Shown here piece by piece: positions 41,313-52,399 of a stretch of 64,000 bases of DNA. Positions within the stretch are counted from its first letter, which is position 1, and every line of letters begins with the position of its first letter. The stretch is from Phymatolithon calcareum (taxonomy: Eukaryota; Rhodophyta; Florideophyceae; Hapalidiales). The position numbers were made by a program, and so were the translations under genes. The stretch covers positions 186,001 through 250,000 of the forward strand of contig OZ345361.1 of the NCBI GenBank assembly GCA_977006965.1. Reading direction: 5' to 3'. The notes beneath the pieces were generated by a model. That model had not been told where the DNA came from. It worked only from the letters and a program-made list of their open reading frames with translations, and ran no database searches.

Positions 41313-41678
41313 TTACCGCCAATGACAGCGGTACACATCAGAACTGTACCTTCCAGTCGAATTCATGGAGCTCTCTCTCCAGACCACCTTCTGCGATACG
41401 TATTCCTCTGCTCGATGATACGACTCTAGTATTTCTGGGTTGAGAAGTGTCAAGAGCAAAACAAAGTCCACAATTGATCCTCCCAATCCTCCATCTGTGA
41501 CTGCCTTCATAATATAGATTCCTATCTGCATGGCGACCGATCGTGAATGCTCCGCTTTGAAGGCACTAAGAGCATACATGGCTCTCTCGTGGTCTGCCAA
41601 AGCTCCTTTCATCATGAAAACACATTTCCCATCCAGGCCGCAATGACTTGTAGTCAGATCGTAGCTCATTAGGTACAC
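41313..41678 (-). CDS. Unrecognised frame at the piggyBac/Helitron junction
   Basis: 121 codons with protein-like composition (CGLDGKCVFMMKGALADHER, then SIVDFVLLLTLLNPEI). No family recognised. It could belong to the Helitron between its N-terminal part and Helitron_like_N, or to the flank of the piggyBac insertion. Confidence 0.3.
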   Translation of the reverse strand: MYLMSYDLTTSHCGLDGKCVFMMKGALADHERAMYALSAFKAEHSRSVAMQIGIYIMKAVTDGGLGGSIVDFVLLLTLLNPEILESYHRAEEYVSQKVVWRESSMNSTGRYSSDVYRCHWR

Positions 41679-41969
41679 AGATGAAGCGCAAAGGACACGC
41701 AGGCCGAAAAGCTCAGTTTACGGGCCAAATTAGAATGTTTTGCTCGATGTAGAACTGCCCGTATCTTTTTTTTCAGCCGATTTTGTGAAAACTAAAGAAT
41801 TGGTCCAGGTACTGTGCTTAAGAAGACATCCACCTTGAAATAATATCCGAACGCGGAACTGCAAACTGTCTACATCATCTGAACGAATAGGCATATTTGG
41901 ACACGAAAATCGATGCTTTGCTTATAGCTTCGCGTACTCTTCGCGAACTAACTCCAAACCTGTTCCGTA

Positions 41970-42872
41970 CTAGCGCATACACATGGGGAAGGACAGGAAA
42001 AACTCTTGAAGAAGCTGATAAATTCCCTCCTTTATGACGTCAGGTTGAGAGGAAAATATAAGAAAATGGCTTTTAATGAGCTTATGCTTACCTCCACTGG
42101 ACAAAACCGTACGCTCTTTTTTCGATATAAGGGATGTAAGTCGTCTTTCTGTTACTGTGACATCTCTGAGAGAATTTGGGAGCTGTCCTATCGCAAAACC
42201 GTTTACAATAGATAGTCTAGGTGGGTTTCTGCTTTCATTTATGGTCCCGCGTGATAATGAGTTGAAGCATTCCTCACATATTCGAAGCCTGAATTGCGAT
42301 TCAATATTGGTGTCTTTTTCTACTCCTTTTTTGGATAGAAGAGTATTTTTTAGGTCTGGAATATACATTGCGACATCATAAAAGCTAATTAGTCCAAGTG
42401 GCATCTCAGAAGAAGGCGAAAGACGGCATTTACACCTTGAAAAAAGGTTTTCAGTATTTTTTCGAACTGGAAATTTATCTTCTCGTACCCATGAGTCACA
42501 CACTGCATATAATTTTCGATCCAAGAAGGGTCCAATTAACTTCGCTCTACACTCATCGTAAATTTCACATTTTCTTTGTTCTGTCACCGGTACAAATATT
42601 GCATTCTCTTCAATTTCTTCTAATTCTTCTGCTGTCATTAGAAGTTGGAGATCTGATATCTGTGTATCCTCTATGTCGAAGCTCTCAATTCTGGCATTTC
42701 CCGTTACATTTTGAATCGTTTTCTCTTTAGTGCGTGATGTAGTGATTTCGACAGAGCAAGGGACTATCAGCTCGGGAACCGGACTTTTACTAAACTGAAT
42801 CGTAGACTCAGGCCTAGGAGAAATGAGAATGAGTGCTTTTACTGCCGAAATGGAGTCACAATCGAGACTCAT
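41970..42872 (-). CDS. Helitron protein N-terminal part (DUF6570-like)
   Basis: This intact 300-codon frame starts MSLDCDSISAV; the same frame stays open upstream to about 43,010 (KRLPYGRTKQQRKTCAKVKK), so the true start may be earlier. Conserved features are a Cys pair (RICEECFNSLSRG), then PPRLSIVNGFAIGQLPNSLR and LSSGGKHKLIKSHF, the typical Helitron segment of the form LALVNGFWIGDVP..L and PRGGQ. It is separated from the rest of the same polyprotein (38,580 onward) by the piggyBac element. Confidence 0.75.
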   Translation of the reverse strand: MSLDCDSISAVKALILISPRPESTIQFSKSPVPELIVPCSVEITTSRTKEKTIQNVTGNARIESFDIEDTQISDLQLLMTAEELEEIEENAIFVPVTEQRKCEIYDECRAKLIGPFLDRKLYAVCDSWVREDKFPVRKNTENLFSRCKCRLSPSSEMPLGLISFYDVAMYIPDLKNTLLSKKGVEKDTNIESQFRLRICEECFNSLSRGTINESRNPPRLSIVNGFAIGQLPNSLRDVTVTERRLTSLISKKERTVLSSGGKHKLIKSHFLIFSSQPDVIKEGIYQLLQEFFLSFPMCMR

Positions 42873-43019
42873 GTGGCTCTTCGAAGAAACAATTTCTGGA
42901 CGAGGTAGAATTCGAACATTTTTGGGTCCTTTTTTTACTTTTGCACAAGTCTTCCTCTGTTGTTTTGTTCTTCCATAAGGAAGTCTTTTAGGTACAATGC
43001 TAAACGCTTAATTGATAAC

Positions 43020-43850
43020 ACTCAAATGTGCGACTATTTTATGTGAGAGGTAATGAACGGTTTTAGAAAACGATTAAACATTTTATGGATTTTGTCAAGA
43101 ATTGTTTCCAATTAGAAATCAGCTGAGTTTTCAAGGAAGTGTTTTCGAAACTTTTAGATGTAATATGAATTGATTGTGTACAGCGTGATTATATTGTGAT
43201 GTTTTCAAACTGTTAGTCTTTTGTATAATTATGAGTAATTTTAACTTGTCCAATATAATTTGTTTTTTCAGTTGTTACAAGCTTTCAATCGTTTTCTTTG
43301 TTCAATGTATTCACAGCGTTTCCTTTGTCTAGTCTTTAGAGCAATCTCTTTCTCAATCTCCACAGCCAGGTTCTCGCTTTCTGACGTGAACAGTACAAGA
43401 AATTGCATGTTGTAACTGTGCGAGAAAAGACTGCGCTTGGGCTAGAAGCCAATAGACAAAAGCGTTTTTTGCGTAGATAGTCGGTCTCGCGAGAAGGTTT
43501 CAGTGGGCATGAAAGCTGAGGTTGAGTGAAGATGTGATGGGGCCGGTAGCGCGGAGCGGCTCTTACTCGGGTCCGATGTGCAGCCTTGACAATATATAAG
43601 TACCTGTTGAACAGGTTGCACGTGAATCAGAAAATATGGCGAGGTACCGCTTGAAAATGTACTATTGCACTCATATGATACCCCAGGCCCTCAGCTCGCG
43701 AGCAATCACCTCTGGAGGAGACTGTTTCTGTTTGTAGACATATACCTGCTTATGCTAACGCAAAAAAGGAAACGCCTCTCATTATGAGCAGATGAATAAA
43801 GCAGGCTCTATGATAGGAGGAGATACACGAAGGACTCCTTGCCACTTTAT
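43020..43850. other. No recognisable gene
   Basis: AT-rich non-coding sequence upstream of the Helitron N-terminus; the 5' end of the Helitron should lie here. No frame above 60 codons of interest and no clear repeat. Confidence 0.45.
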
Positions 43851-44430
43851 TGGTACTAGAACCAGGAGAGTATTGAACAAATGATCCTTTAGAGAGGATC
43901 CTGCTGGCTCAGATTGGGGGGATCAGAGTACACATACATACAGAATGGATTTTTTACACCATGAATCTGCCGAACTTGGGGAAGATGTTCGTGCCCTGCA
44001 TCTTCATCTCAAGAAGACCGCGCGACTATATTCGCCCTTAGATATAAAAATATCCATTTTATTCTCCTTATTTTTCTCGCACATGCTATAGTTTCCAGTT
44101 CAGGAGCGAAAAACAAAGGAACCAGAAGAGTATTGAACAAATGGTCTTTGGAGGGAAACCTACTGGCTCAAGTTTGACATCAGACTCGGGGGATCCCACT
44201 AGATAATACATGGAGAATCGATTTTCTACACCATGAATCTGTGAGACTTGGGGAAGATGTTCGTAAAAAAACCATGATTTTCTTTCTCATGCGATCATCA
44301 TGTTTTTCGTCTCTTTAGACGTGCTGTGCCCTGCATCTTAATCTCAAGAAAACCGGGCGATCATATTCACCCTTAGTTATAAAATATCCATTTTCTCCTC
44401 TTACTTTTCTCGCGCAAGCTATAGCTTCCA
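43851..44430. repeat. Diverged tandem duplication, about 260-310-base units
   Basis: Unit 1 (about 43,861-44,118) and unit 2 (about 44,119-44,430) both contain AACCAGRAGAGTATTGAACA, TTTTACACCATGAATCTG-like text, ACTTGGGGAAGATGTTCG and GCCCTGCATCTT..TCTCAAGAA, ending CTATAG..TTCCAG. Unit 2 has about 60 extra bases (44,270-44,330). No coding frame. Confidence 0.75.
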
Positions 44431-45240
44431 GCTCTACCAATCGGTACTTAGATATGATTAGACTACTGTTGTAACGAGTGAGAATGATATGAAATACTAG
44501 AGTTGAATAACTGCCACTTGTCGCTACTCTCGATCACTATTTCGTACGATTAAACAAACACGTTGCGATAGAGATAACGTTCACCATCCCACATGTCCCA
44601 CCCAATCTCCCATAGACAACGAACGCCAAGACAAATGATTCGACAAAATACAGCCAAGTATGTACCAATCCTTCAGGTTCGGATCCCATCCATCCAGTTC
44701 ATCTTGTTCGTCGCGACTACTAATGGCCTTCCAAGTCCTTGAGTACACATTCTGATCGAGAAGCGTGCGAGACAGAGAGTATCGACTTGCCCTATTCCTG
44801 AAGGTGTGCCTGGAGAAATAAATGTTTCAGAAACTACGTGCACCATACACAACTACACGAGTCTAGCAATCTGTCTCTTGGAGTGAAAAATCAATGGTAG
44901 TGAAGCTCTAGTCCCTCTATACTGCCATTGTTCTTGTCTACTATGGAAAATGCTATCAGCAGTTTCCATCCTAGTCTCTAAAGATTACTTATGTAATGAA
45001 TGTGGATGCAGCTATCTAATCTGAGGTTCACGTGAGACTGCTCCTTCACAGTGATCACTTCGACAATTGGGGCCGAGATTTTTACAGCGACAATATGATT
45101 TTCTGATCAAGTGCGTTTTCGCAGTGGGTAGTGTAGTATTGTGAATCGTCCGTTCGGGCTTAGAGCGTCGACCGGGAATGTGATACCCACGGTAATTACA
45201 ATTGCCTCCACGATAGGACAGTTAGCTTCTTTGTGTTGCT
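44430..45240. other. No recognisable gene
   Basis: Nothing coding was seen. The stretch 44,935-45,000 repeats sequence found at 26,425-26,475. Confidence 0.4.
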
Positions 45241-45699
45241 CTGCGACGTCGTCGTGCTACTTATGCCACGTTCGACGTCCCTCTACAGTAAAGGGTGCAA
45301 ACACCCTTGGCTAGAAGTTTTCGTGCCCGCATCTATAACGGTTCCCTAGATGGATCCCTTGGTCTGCTTCCCTCGGCGCTAGCGTCGTTGTACTGCTTAA
45401 TCTCATCTGATGCCCTGACTTATCTGTTCTCCTGTGTTTCTTTTCCGTTCACGTCACCGCTCTTTACTGGACTTCGGAGATCTATCGTGCTCGCTCTTCC
45501 AAGCGCTACCGCACAATGCTGGCCTGTTTACAGTCCAGGTCACCGCCCATCCATTATACTACAGGTAGTATCTTGCGTCACCAAACTCTCGTGTGCACTT
45601 GAATTATACTGCGAGAGTTTGGGTACGCAGCGTACTTCGGCTACGTATCTTTTGGGTTCCATCAGAGCACCAGATTAAAGCGCCGAAGCATTATGAACA

Positions 45700-46197
45700 G
45701 GAATTAGAGTATAAATTGTCTCTTCCCCGCTTATGTAGGAACATCTGAACAAACGTATCCCCGCCATCGAAACCACCAAAAAGGGCAGAGTCACACAAGG
45801 CAGCACAAGCACTCCGAAACTGGCAGAACAGAGAGGAAACAAAGATGTTCGGGTCGGACAAGCTCAAAAAAGCAGCATGACAATTGGACGAAGCAACCTT
45901 GGGAAAAAGATCCCTGTATATGGCGAAATCATTTCTCTCATCAACTCGCGGACTGCACATTCTGAAATGAATCTCTTCATGGAAAAACTGAACGAAATGA
46001 CTTCGGAGAAACTATGTGACTTCGATAGCCGTACGTCCAACTTTGTTTTCGGGGATTCCAGAAGTGACCAGCAGGCTTATCTCGTGGATAAGGACAGTCT
46101 GCAACTCGAACTTTTATCGATCGAGGGAGAGGCAGTTGACGCCATACTGTTTGCAAGCCAATTTTTCATCGAAAAGGAATCCTGCTACGAAAGTTGA
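45700..46197 (+). CDS. Unrecognised plus-strand frames
   Basis: Frame 45,877-46,197 (107 codons, MTIGRSNLGKKIPVYGEII start) has plausible composition. In a neighbouring frame upstream, KAAQALRNWQNREETKMFG also looks coding, suggesting a frameshifted protein beginning before 45,760. No family recognised; possibly a TE protein of unknown type. Frame 45,295-45,678 looks random. Confidence 0.3.
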
Positions 46198-46199
46198 CC

Positions 46200-46880
46200 G
46201 ATAAAGGCTCGTCATTGATCTATCATCTGACGACATTGATGCTGCGCATACAGTTTTTTCTGATTTTTGCACACTTTTTAAAAACCCCGTGATCATGGCT
46301 AAGATGTCGAGTCTAATTAAAGTTGCAGAGGCTGAGATTGATGTAGTACCTCACGGTAACTATAGCATGAAAAGAAGAGCTGACACCAGGGGGAGCACAC
46401 TTCTGGAAGCCATTCTTGAATATAGATGACCAGCACAAGCCCATTGACTGCGCGTGGGTGCAGCGCGGGATGCGCTGGGCCGGGTATTTAACCCGTTTGT
46501 ACTTTAAATCCCTACCTGTGCCACAATATTTTTTTAAATAGAAATCTCGACGTATTCCAAATAACCAGTGAGTAGTTGTCGTGCTGTTTTACAAGGCAAA
46601 ACCATGGTCAACCGTATCAATGAAATTCGACGCACTGATACAACTGTTCTTTTCGATGAGGATATATAATATTATTTTATTTCCCAACCATGGATCCAAG
46701 TACTGCTGCCAAATATAGATACTCTGCGATTCTGAACTATCTATATTCGACGCTGCCACCCTGAATGCAGTTTGGAAGAACTATCAATGAAATTCTAAAA
46801 GCACTGATACAACTGTTGACATTCTGCCCAACACATTGCACGGGTTCTAGCCCGCTTTGTGATGGAGCTATGATAGAAAA
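46200..46880. other. No recognisable gene
   Basis: Short frames only; no repeat or structure recognised. Confidence 0.4.
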
Positions 46881-47119
46881 TCTTCGAGGTTCTGTAATTA
46901 GGTGATCAAACTCCTTGGACTAACACAGGCAAAACCTATGGTATCAGCCGCAGTCGCGGGCTCATGTAATGACGCGGTTTTCCTTATTGCTCATCACCGC
47001 ACTGTGCGATGGTTATCGGAAAGACACAGTTTGATAGACGGCTGTAACGCAAATTCATGCGAAATTTTTTTTGATCTGACGCGGCAATTAATATTGCACG
47101 AGGTATATGAAGATGGCAT

Positions 47120-47905
47120 ATCGCACATCCCTTTCGACAAGGTAAGGACACAACGAACCATTTTTTGAAAACTTTGTGGCACCGGACTGTTGACTGTTTG
47201 AAGGATGTCGTTTTTCAACTCATTACGGAACTTTTTCTATCGTGCAGAGACACGAAAGAAGTTCAAGAAGCGTTCGCGTTTTCGTCTACTATTCTGGCAA
47301 TTAAATGTCGAGGTGGATAGTAAGGAGAGGCAGAAACATGCGAATGTCAACAGAGGCCATTGGAAGAAGGAGCGATTCGATAGACTGTTGCGTAGTGAAT
47401 AGATGTGCAATAGAGAGGCCACAAATAAATATAGATCTCACTTTTGTAAAAGCTCCAATGTGCATCCCCAAAGTTTACTTTTGGAGGCAAACTTAAATTT
47501 CATTTTCCATTGGAAAGCTGGTGCCAGAGCCAGATTTAGATTGTTCTGGGAAAAAACCGTTAAAAGAACTGATAATCCCACAAAATGCCACACATGTTCA
47601 TTTTGTCTATGCCTACGAAACACGCGCCGTGATTCCAAAAAAACTTGGCACAACTTTGCGCTGTATATCCTTGCTCTGTCGATAAATTGTTTTACTTTGC
47701 ATTCAAAAATGCGAAGTCTAGACTTGTGAGCCCGACGAAATATTTTTTAAAATTAATTACTACAGTATCGTACTATCTTTCACGGTCTACAAGCTGGAAA
47801 GAAGCAACTGAAGAAGCTTTTCCGGTATATTCGTAAGACTAGGACGCACTGAATATATTTAGAAATATATTTGAATCCAAAAGATGTACTGTACTATCAT
47901 TCTTG
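47120..47905 (+). repeat. R1 repeat, copy 2 (partial)
   Basis: Shares GACTGTTTGAAGGATGT, CTCATTACGGAA, GGCCATTGGAAGA and the 3' part with copy 1 (28,780-29,565), ending at the same TACTGTACTATCATTCTTGC. A LINE-type tail lies at 47,805-47,885. The half next to the GCTCGCTCG terminus is absent here. Confidence 0.7.
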
Positions 47906-49260
47906 CGGTAGACTTGTACACATGCGCCATTGATGAATGCGAATACGTAAATGCATTGAGACTATCACTATGAAATTCGACAACAGTGGAAGAAGAGGTT
48001 GGACGGCGTTGTTCCACTGCCATGAAATATTCCAATAGATTAGGAATGAGCATCAACCAAATTCTGAAACTTGATATCACTTTTAATATTATGCCTCAAA
48101 CCTTGATATAATATAAATTACAGTTATCTGTCTGCCAGAAATGTAATTTTTCCATGGTCATACTCTGACACGTGTGATAGGACAGAAAAGTCTTCGAATA
48201 ATCAACGATTTTGCCTGTTTAAATGGTGAATACATACGCAAAACTGTTATGAAACCATGGATGCCAATAAATTACCGTAGATGATATCGGACTGGAAATC
48301 TTGATATACTTTGATACCGCCAAAATCAGCTTGATAATCGATATTCGAACACTTACTGGAGACATTATATCGCTGAGATTTTAGAATAAGAAGTTTTAAA
48401 AACGACATCTTCCTTCAGAATTCCAGATTGGTACACTTTCCCTGTTGACAAAACCTTATTTGAAGCATGATTGTATCAGTTAATTTATTTCAAAACATCT
48501 TCAAGATTTAATCCCTTCTTGCCAATCTAAATCGTCTAGAAAGTCTTTTGGCATAAAATTTTTTGAAACGAGATCATCCTTTAGAATTCCAGAAAGGTAC
48601 ACTTTCACAGCTTACAAAAACTTATTTCCAGCATGATTGTATCAGTTAATTTATTTAAACCTCTTGAAATTTTAATCCCCTTAGTTTTCCAATCAGATGT
48701 TCAGAATAGCGATTGTTTGACCAATGAATTGTGAAGAAAACAGTTTTATTAAATAAGGATGCGAGGAATGCAGTTCTGATCGGATCCTTATGGCTCCTTA
48801 CATGGCTCCTTACACGGAGCAGCCGCATCACATATAATACCATAACCTAAAGTCATGGAATAAAGTTATGGAATCAAATTTAGAAAACTAAAGTTATGGC
48901 ACTGCGCGAGCCTGCGAGCCCAGATTATGGTACAATGCGAGCAAGCTAGCCCACCAATACCAGGATGTAGTTTTTGGTTTCGGAATGTGATTGGCAGAGA
49001 AATCGCCATTCTGCAAATCTGATTGGCACGTTAAGGCGATTAAAATTTCAAGATTTTTTGAAATAAAATATCTCCTCAATGTTTTTTTAAAAGTTCATTT
49101 TGTCAGTTTTTCCAATGTACCTTTCAGTAATTCTTCAGGATGATGTCGTTTTGTAGAATCTATACTTTTAAAATTCACGGGCAGTCGTATGTAAGTCTTT
49201 ACGTGATCTCCAAGCCAATAACACTGCCCACATAAAGGTAAGCTTTGTGGTCAGCTAGGG
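47906..49260. repeat. Non-coding region with a 166-base tandem repeat and an R1 terminus
   Basis: GAATTCCAGA..GGTACACTTTC followed by GCATGATTGTATCAGTTAAT occurs at 48,418 and again at 48,584, so a diverged unit of 166 bases is present twice (about 48,405-48,690). The R1 terminus (AAAGTTATGGCACTGCGCGA) is at 48,889-48,925. ATGGCTCCTTAC occurs twice in tandem near 48,788-48,812. No gene. Confidence 0.6.
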
Positions 49261-49489
49261 CAGTGTCAATAGTACTCTTTGATGCAAAATCTAATGCAAG
49301 CAGCACTAACACAGGCGCCGGAATGAAAGGTGCAACAAGAAGGAGAAGTAACCTTGCGGTCTGCACTGCAGTTATTCGAATTGACGGATTCGTATGAATT
49401 GCAGGCTCCTGTGTGCATGGATGACGCAGATCTACCGCGGAGATTGAGGAACTGCATCACCACACATGACAAAGCAGAAGTACCTCTCT

Positions 49490-49914
49490 TTAAGAATCGT
49501 TACCAAGAAGCGAGATATTTTTCTGCTTCTTCCTTCATTGCCATTAGTATGAAATCGTCGGAAAACATGTTCAAGCAAAGGTTCGCATTGGAGTCATTAA
49601 GATTAACAGCTGTGACTCTTTCTGCCAGGGTGTCCATGAGGATGTTTAACAGTGTGGGCCTGATGGGGGATCCTTGAGGGACTCTGCGTTCGTTAGTTCC
49701 TTGAGTTCTTACTGCGTCGTTCATGACAGTGAATATAGTCTTCTACAGCGAGAAAAAGGCGAGTGTTGGAACATTTGCTGATAATGTGATGTCGATTTCT
49801 CGCATTAACTCCTCTCCTGGGACTCGGTAGTATGCTGACTTTAGAACGAGCACTGCTTTTGTACTCCTTCCTTGTCTCACGGATGCTGTGTGTGGCGTCC
49901 AACGCTACTATCAC
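49490..49914 (-). pseudogene. LINE reverse transcriptase core fragment
   Basis: Minus-strand frames give MIVALDATHSIRETRKEY, then RRVPQGSPIRPTLLNILMD (motif B, usually GVPQGSPLSP) and CLNMFSDDFILMAM, the catalytic YADD/FADD site, here FSDD. The flanking connection and endonuclease are missing. A stop separates the two frames. It is a dead fragment. Confidence 0.75.
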
Positions 49915-49929
49915 ACACTCAATTTCCTA

Positions 49930-50790
49930 TAATACTAGTTCCCTTCAACTTGTCATTACAGCTTGCATTTACAGCAAGACCTTACAGATAGCATTACAGT
50001 CATTACAGTACGGTAAGGTTCCATGCGTACTTACACCATGAAGGATTACCAAGGGCAAACCCTAGAACTCCTCTTTATCAGACATTTGACACTGAGTATC
50101 AAATGTATGATAGACAGATGAATTATTCCATTGATCCTTTTATCATATTGCTAAGTCATCTTTGATTCAATTCTTTTTCTATAAAGGTCGCCGCTTCGCG
50201 GCGCCATCGGAGTTTTGCCAGGGAACAACCCGACCACAACCAGTGTGCCAACTTGTGCGATGAACAACCCCACACTGTGTAACGTAAGAGTGCCCTGTCT
50301 GTGCCTTACTTGGCTGACATCCCATTTGGGGCCTACTGAGTCCCTAATCACCAAGCTTTCGCTGTAGCACAATAAATAGCACTTCCGCCACTTGATATTG
50401 CTGTGTTATCGCCTACACGTTTGCTTGCCATGCTCACTCCGAGATATGAAAGTCCCCACGTTTCACTCAGGTCCTTTCCTGTGAGTTAGAATTTTTTTCT
50501 GAGCAACTGATTAGTTGTTCATTAAAAAAGCCCCCAGTGACACTCCTAAAACTGAACGGGAGTGGCATTTCGGACCTTGTTCATCAAGTCTATTGCCTAG
50601 TCCCTAATACAGGTCTCACCGTGTTCCATATTATCAGTTATTGTGATGCTGTAGACTAGTTATGAGTCGAGCGCCTTTTCCGTTGCTAGCATTTCTCCGG
50701 ATTCCAGTTCACATTTGCTAAGTTCTTGCGCACGTCTCCATCTGTCGTTCTGGTGGAGCTACAAATGTATCCGATATTAGCGTCGTGCTC
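49930..50790. other. No recognisable gene
   Basis: Separates two LINE fragments; only short frames and no clear repeat. Confidence 0.4.
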
Positions 50791-50869
50791 ATTTGAGGGA
50801 ACCTGCCGCTTGCTTACGTAGTGGACAGCTGTCGATGTCGCAACTTAGAAAACCTGAGGATCCCGGGAT

Positions 50870-51764
50870 ATCATCTTGTTTGGCGTACGGAAGTTTTCCT
50901 CTTTCTTCTTGCTTCGAGCCTTGTGCCTTCCTCTGCAAACATTTTTCGTCGGAGGTGACCTGGGGAATTCCCTTCTTGCACATGTCTGAACGGGGCCGCA
51001 CACTGTTCTTTTTGCAGCATCGCGGCTATATCCCGACTTGCCCACTGTAACTTATGAAAGTTTCGCTCTCCTCTTGGTTTTGACAAGATAGCCAGATTCC
51101 TTGCCTGAACTCGTCGCAGCATCCTGAATGCCAGTATTTCTCTTTTATTTACTGATAGTTGGATCCTGCACAGCAGTCGGAGCCGCTCGATCCTTCCACT
51201 TGTAATACCGCCGAAAACTTGGAATAAGAAAGTTCTTTCTACTTCCTTGATTACATCTTGTACATTTGACGTCCACGGAGTGAGGTGGATAGCGTGTTCC
51301 CACCTTGGTCGGATCAACGACTTGTAGATACGAATTGTTTTCAGGTTGTTTATCCCCAGAGTGAATACTCCAAGTGGTTTCAGTTAGTGTACTACTGCTT
51401 TGACGCTTTTTATGCGTCTTCCTGTGTTCGTGTTCGTGATTCCGGTCGGCCCTAGAGATATACCCAGGTATGAAACAATGGTTACCTGTGCCAGGATCTG
51501 ACGTGCTAGCCGGAATAGATGGTTCTTTGTCTAGGTGGATTCCAGTACCTCGCTCTTGCCTTTTTTGGCGTTCCAAGTCATCCCTCTCTCTTCAGCCCAT
51601 ATCTTTGAAATATCGAGAAGGTCCTGCAGCGCTTGCCGGGTTGTATTTGTTGTCAATATGCGTCTGTACTGCAAACCGAAGTTGGCATCCTCAAATCTAG
51701 TACATTTTGGGTGAAAAACTTGGAATCCTGCCGGTGAATTGGTGTTCAGCCACTTCTTGTGCAT
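50870..51764 (-). pseudogene. LINE ORF2, region after the catalytic site
   Basis: Minus-strand frame 51,764-51,531 has QALQDLLDISKIWAEERGMT and WNAKKGKSEVL, the usual thumb-proximal stretch. A frame change leads to YLGISLGPTGITN, and frame 51,317-50,871 has IRIYKSLIRPRWEHAIHLTP and IERLRLLCRIQLSVNKRE, the post-RT region of LINEs. It should follow, not precede, a core like the one at 49,490-49,914, so the two pieces are not one colinear copy. Confidence 0.75.
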
Positions 51765-51770
51765 TATTTC

Positions 51771-52383
51771 CTAATCAACCAAGGCAGAAGGCCAGTCCAC
51801 GGTAATGTCCAAGCTCATGTCACCGGGCGACACTGAAATGGAAAGGTCGCCTGACTGTACCCCCCCGACGGCAGTACAATAGCCGCAGTTATCCTCTTCG
51901 TCATTGTAGCAGGCTCTTTCCAGATCGACAGCAAGTAAAGCGGTTCGAAAAACTTCTCCCCTATCGTCACCTCAGATCCAGCCCCAGTGTCTTCAAAATC
52001 ATCCTCGCGGTCAGTGATATCCAAAACTCCTGCTAAAGCCCGGCGCTTCTTTGAGGTATGCCCGAAATTAGATTCACGGCTGAGCCCGTCGTCTTCCGCC
52101 TCCATTTCAGCAACTGCGCAGAAATATAGGTTTGTTCGATATTTTCAATGTGACCATATAGGACGTAACAGAAATAAAGAATTGACGAACCTTCAATGAA
52201 CTCTTTCTTAAACTTATTGTAGCAGGATCGGAAATTGTTAAGCTTGTGCTCCTTGAAAACTTCTTCCGAGTTCCAAACAGTTTTAGGATCCATGTCGGGA
52301 GTGATGTCGCCCACTTTAAACTTCATGCGTAGAAGCTGCACTGCTTACAACTTCTGTGTGAACGTTTTGGTCTTACTTGACAT
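51771..52383 (-). pseudogene. Two-exon gene remnant, unrecognised family
   Basis: Minus-strand exon 1 starts at an ATG (52,383-52,381, MSSKTKTFTQKL), meets a stop, and continues in frame as KVGDITPDMDPKTVWNSEEV and HKLNNFRSCYNKFKKEF to 52,191. A GT-AG intron of 77 bases (52,190-52,114) follows. Exon 2 begins VAEMEAEDDGLSRESNFGHT and continues with KFFEPLYLLSIWKEPATMTK and VLPSG. At a run of seven C on the plus strand (about 51,860) the frame shifts to SGDLSISVSPGDMSLDITVD and WPSALVD, stop at 51,771-51,773. The combination reads as one protein of about 185 residues disabled by one stop and one homopolymer slip. Function unknown. Confidence 0.5.
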
Positions 52384-52399
52384 TTTGATGTCGAGGTAT

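Larger units (their letters stand above)
32390..43020 (-). mobile_element. Helitron, large, split by a piggyBac element
   Basis: The minus-strand domains from 43.0 to 32.4 kb follow the order of one Helitron polyprotein: DUF6570-like N-terminus, [piggyBac insert], Helitron_like_N, Rep, spacer, helicase, OTU-like domain. All parts are on one strand in colinear order, so this is one element of about 7.5-8 kb plus insertions. The 5'-TC and 3'-CTRR/hairpin ends were not located. Confidence 0.8.

Noticed and set aside
45295-45678. 127-codon plus-strand frame
   Set aside because: Ser/Leu-rich with no motif, no homologous copy in the window and no neighbour to support it.
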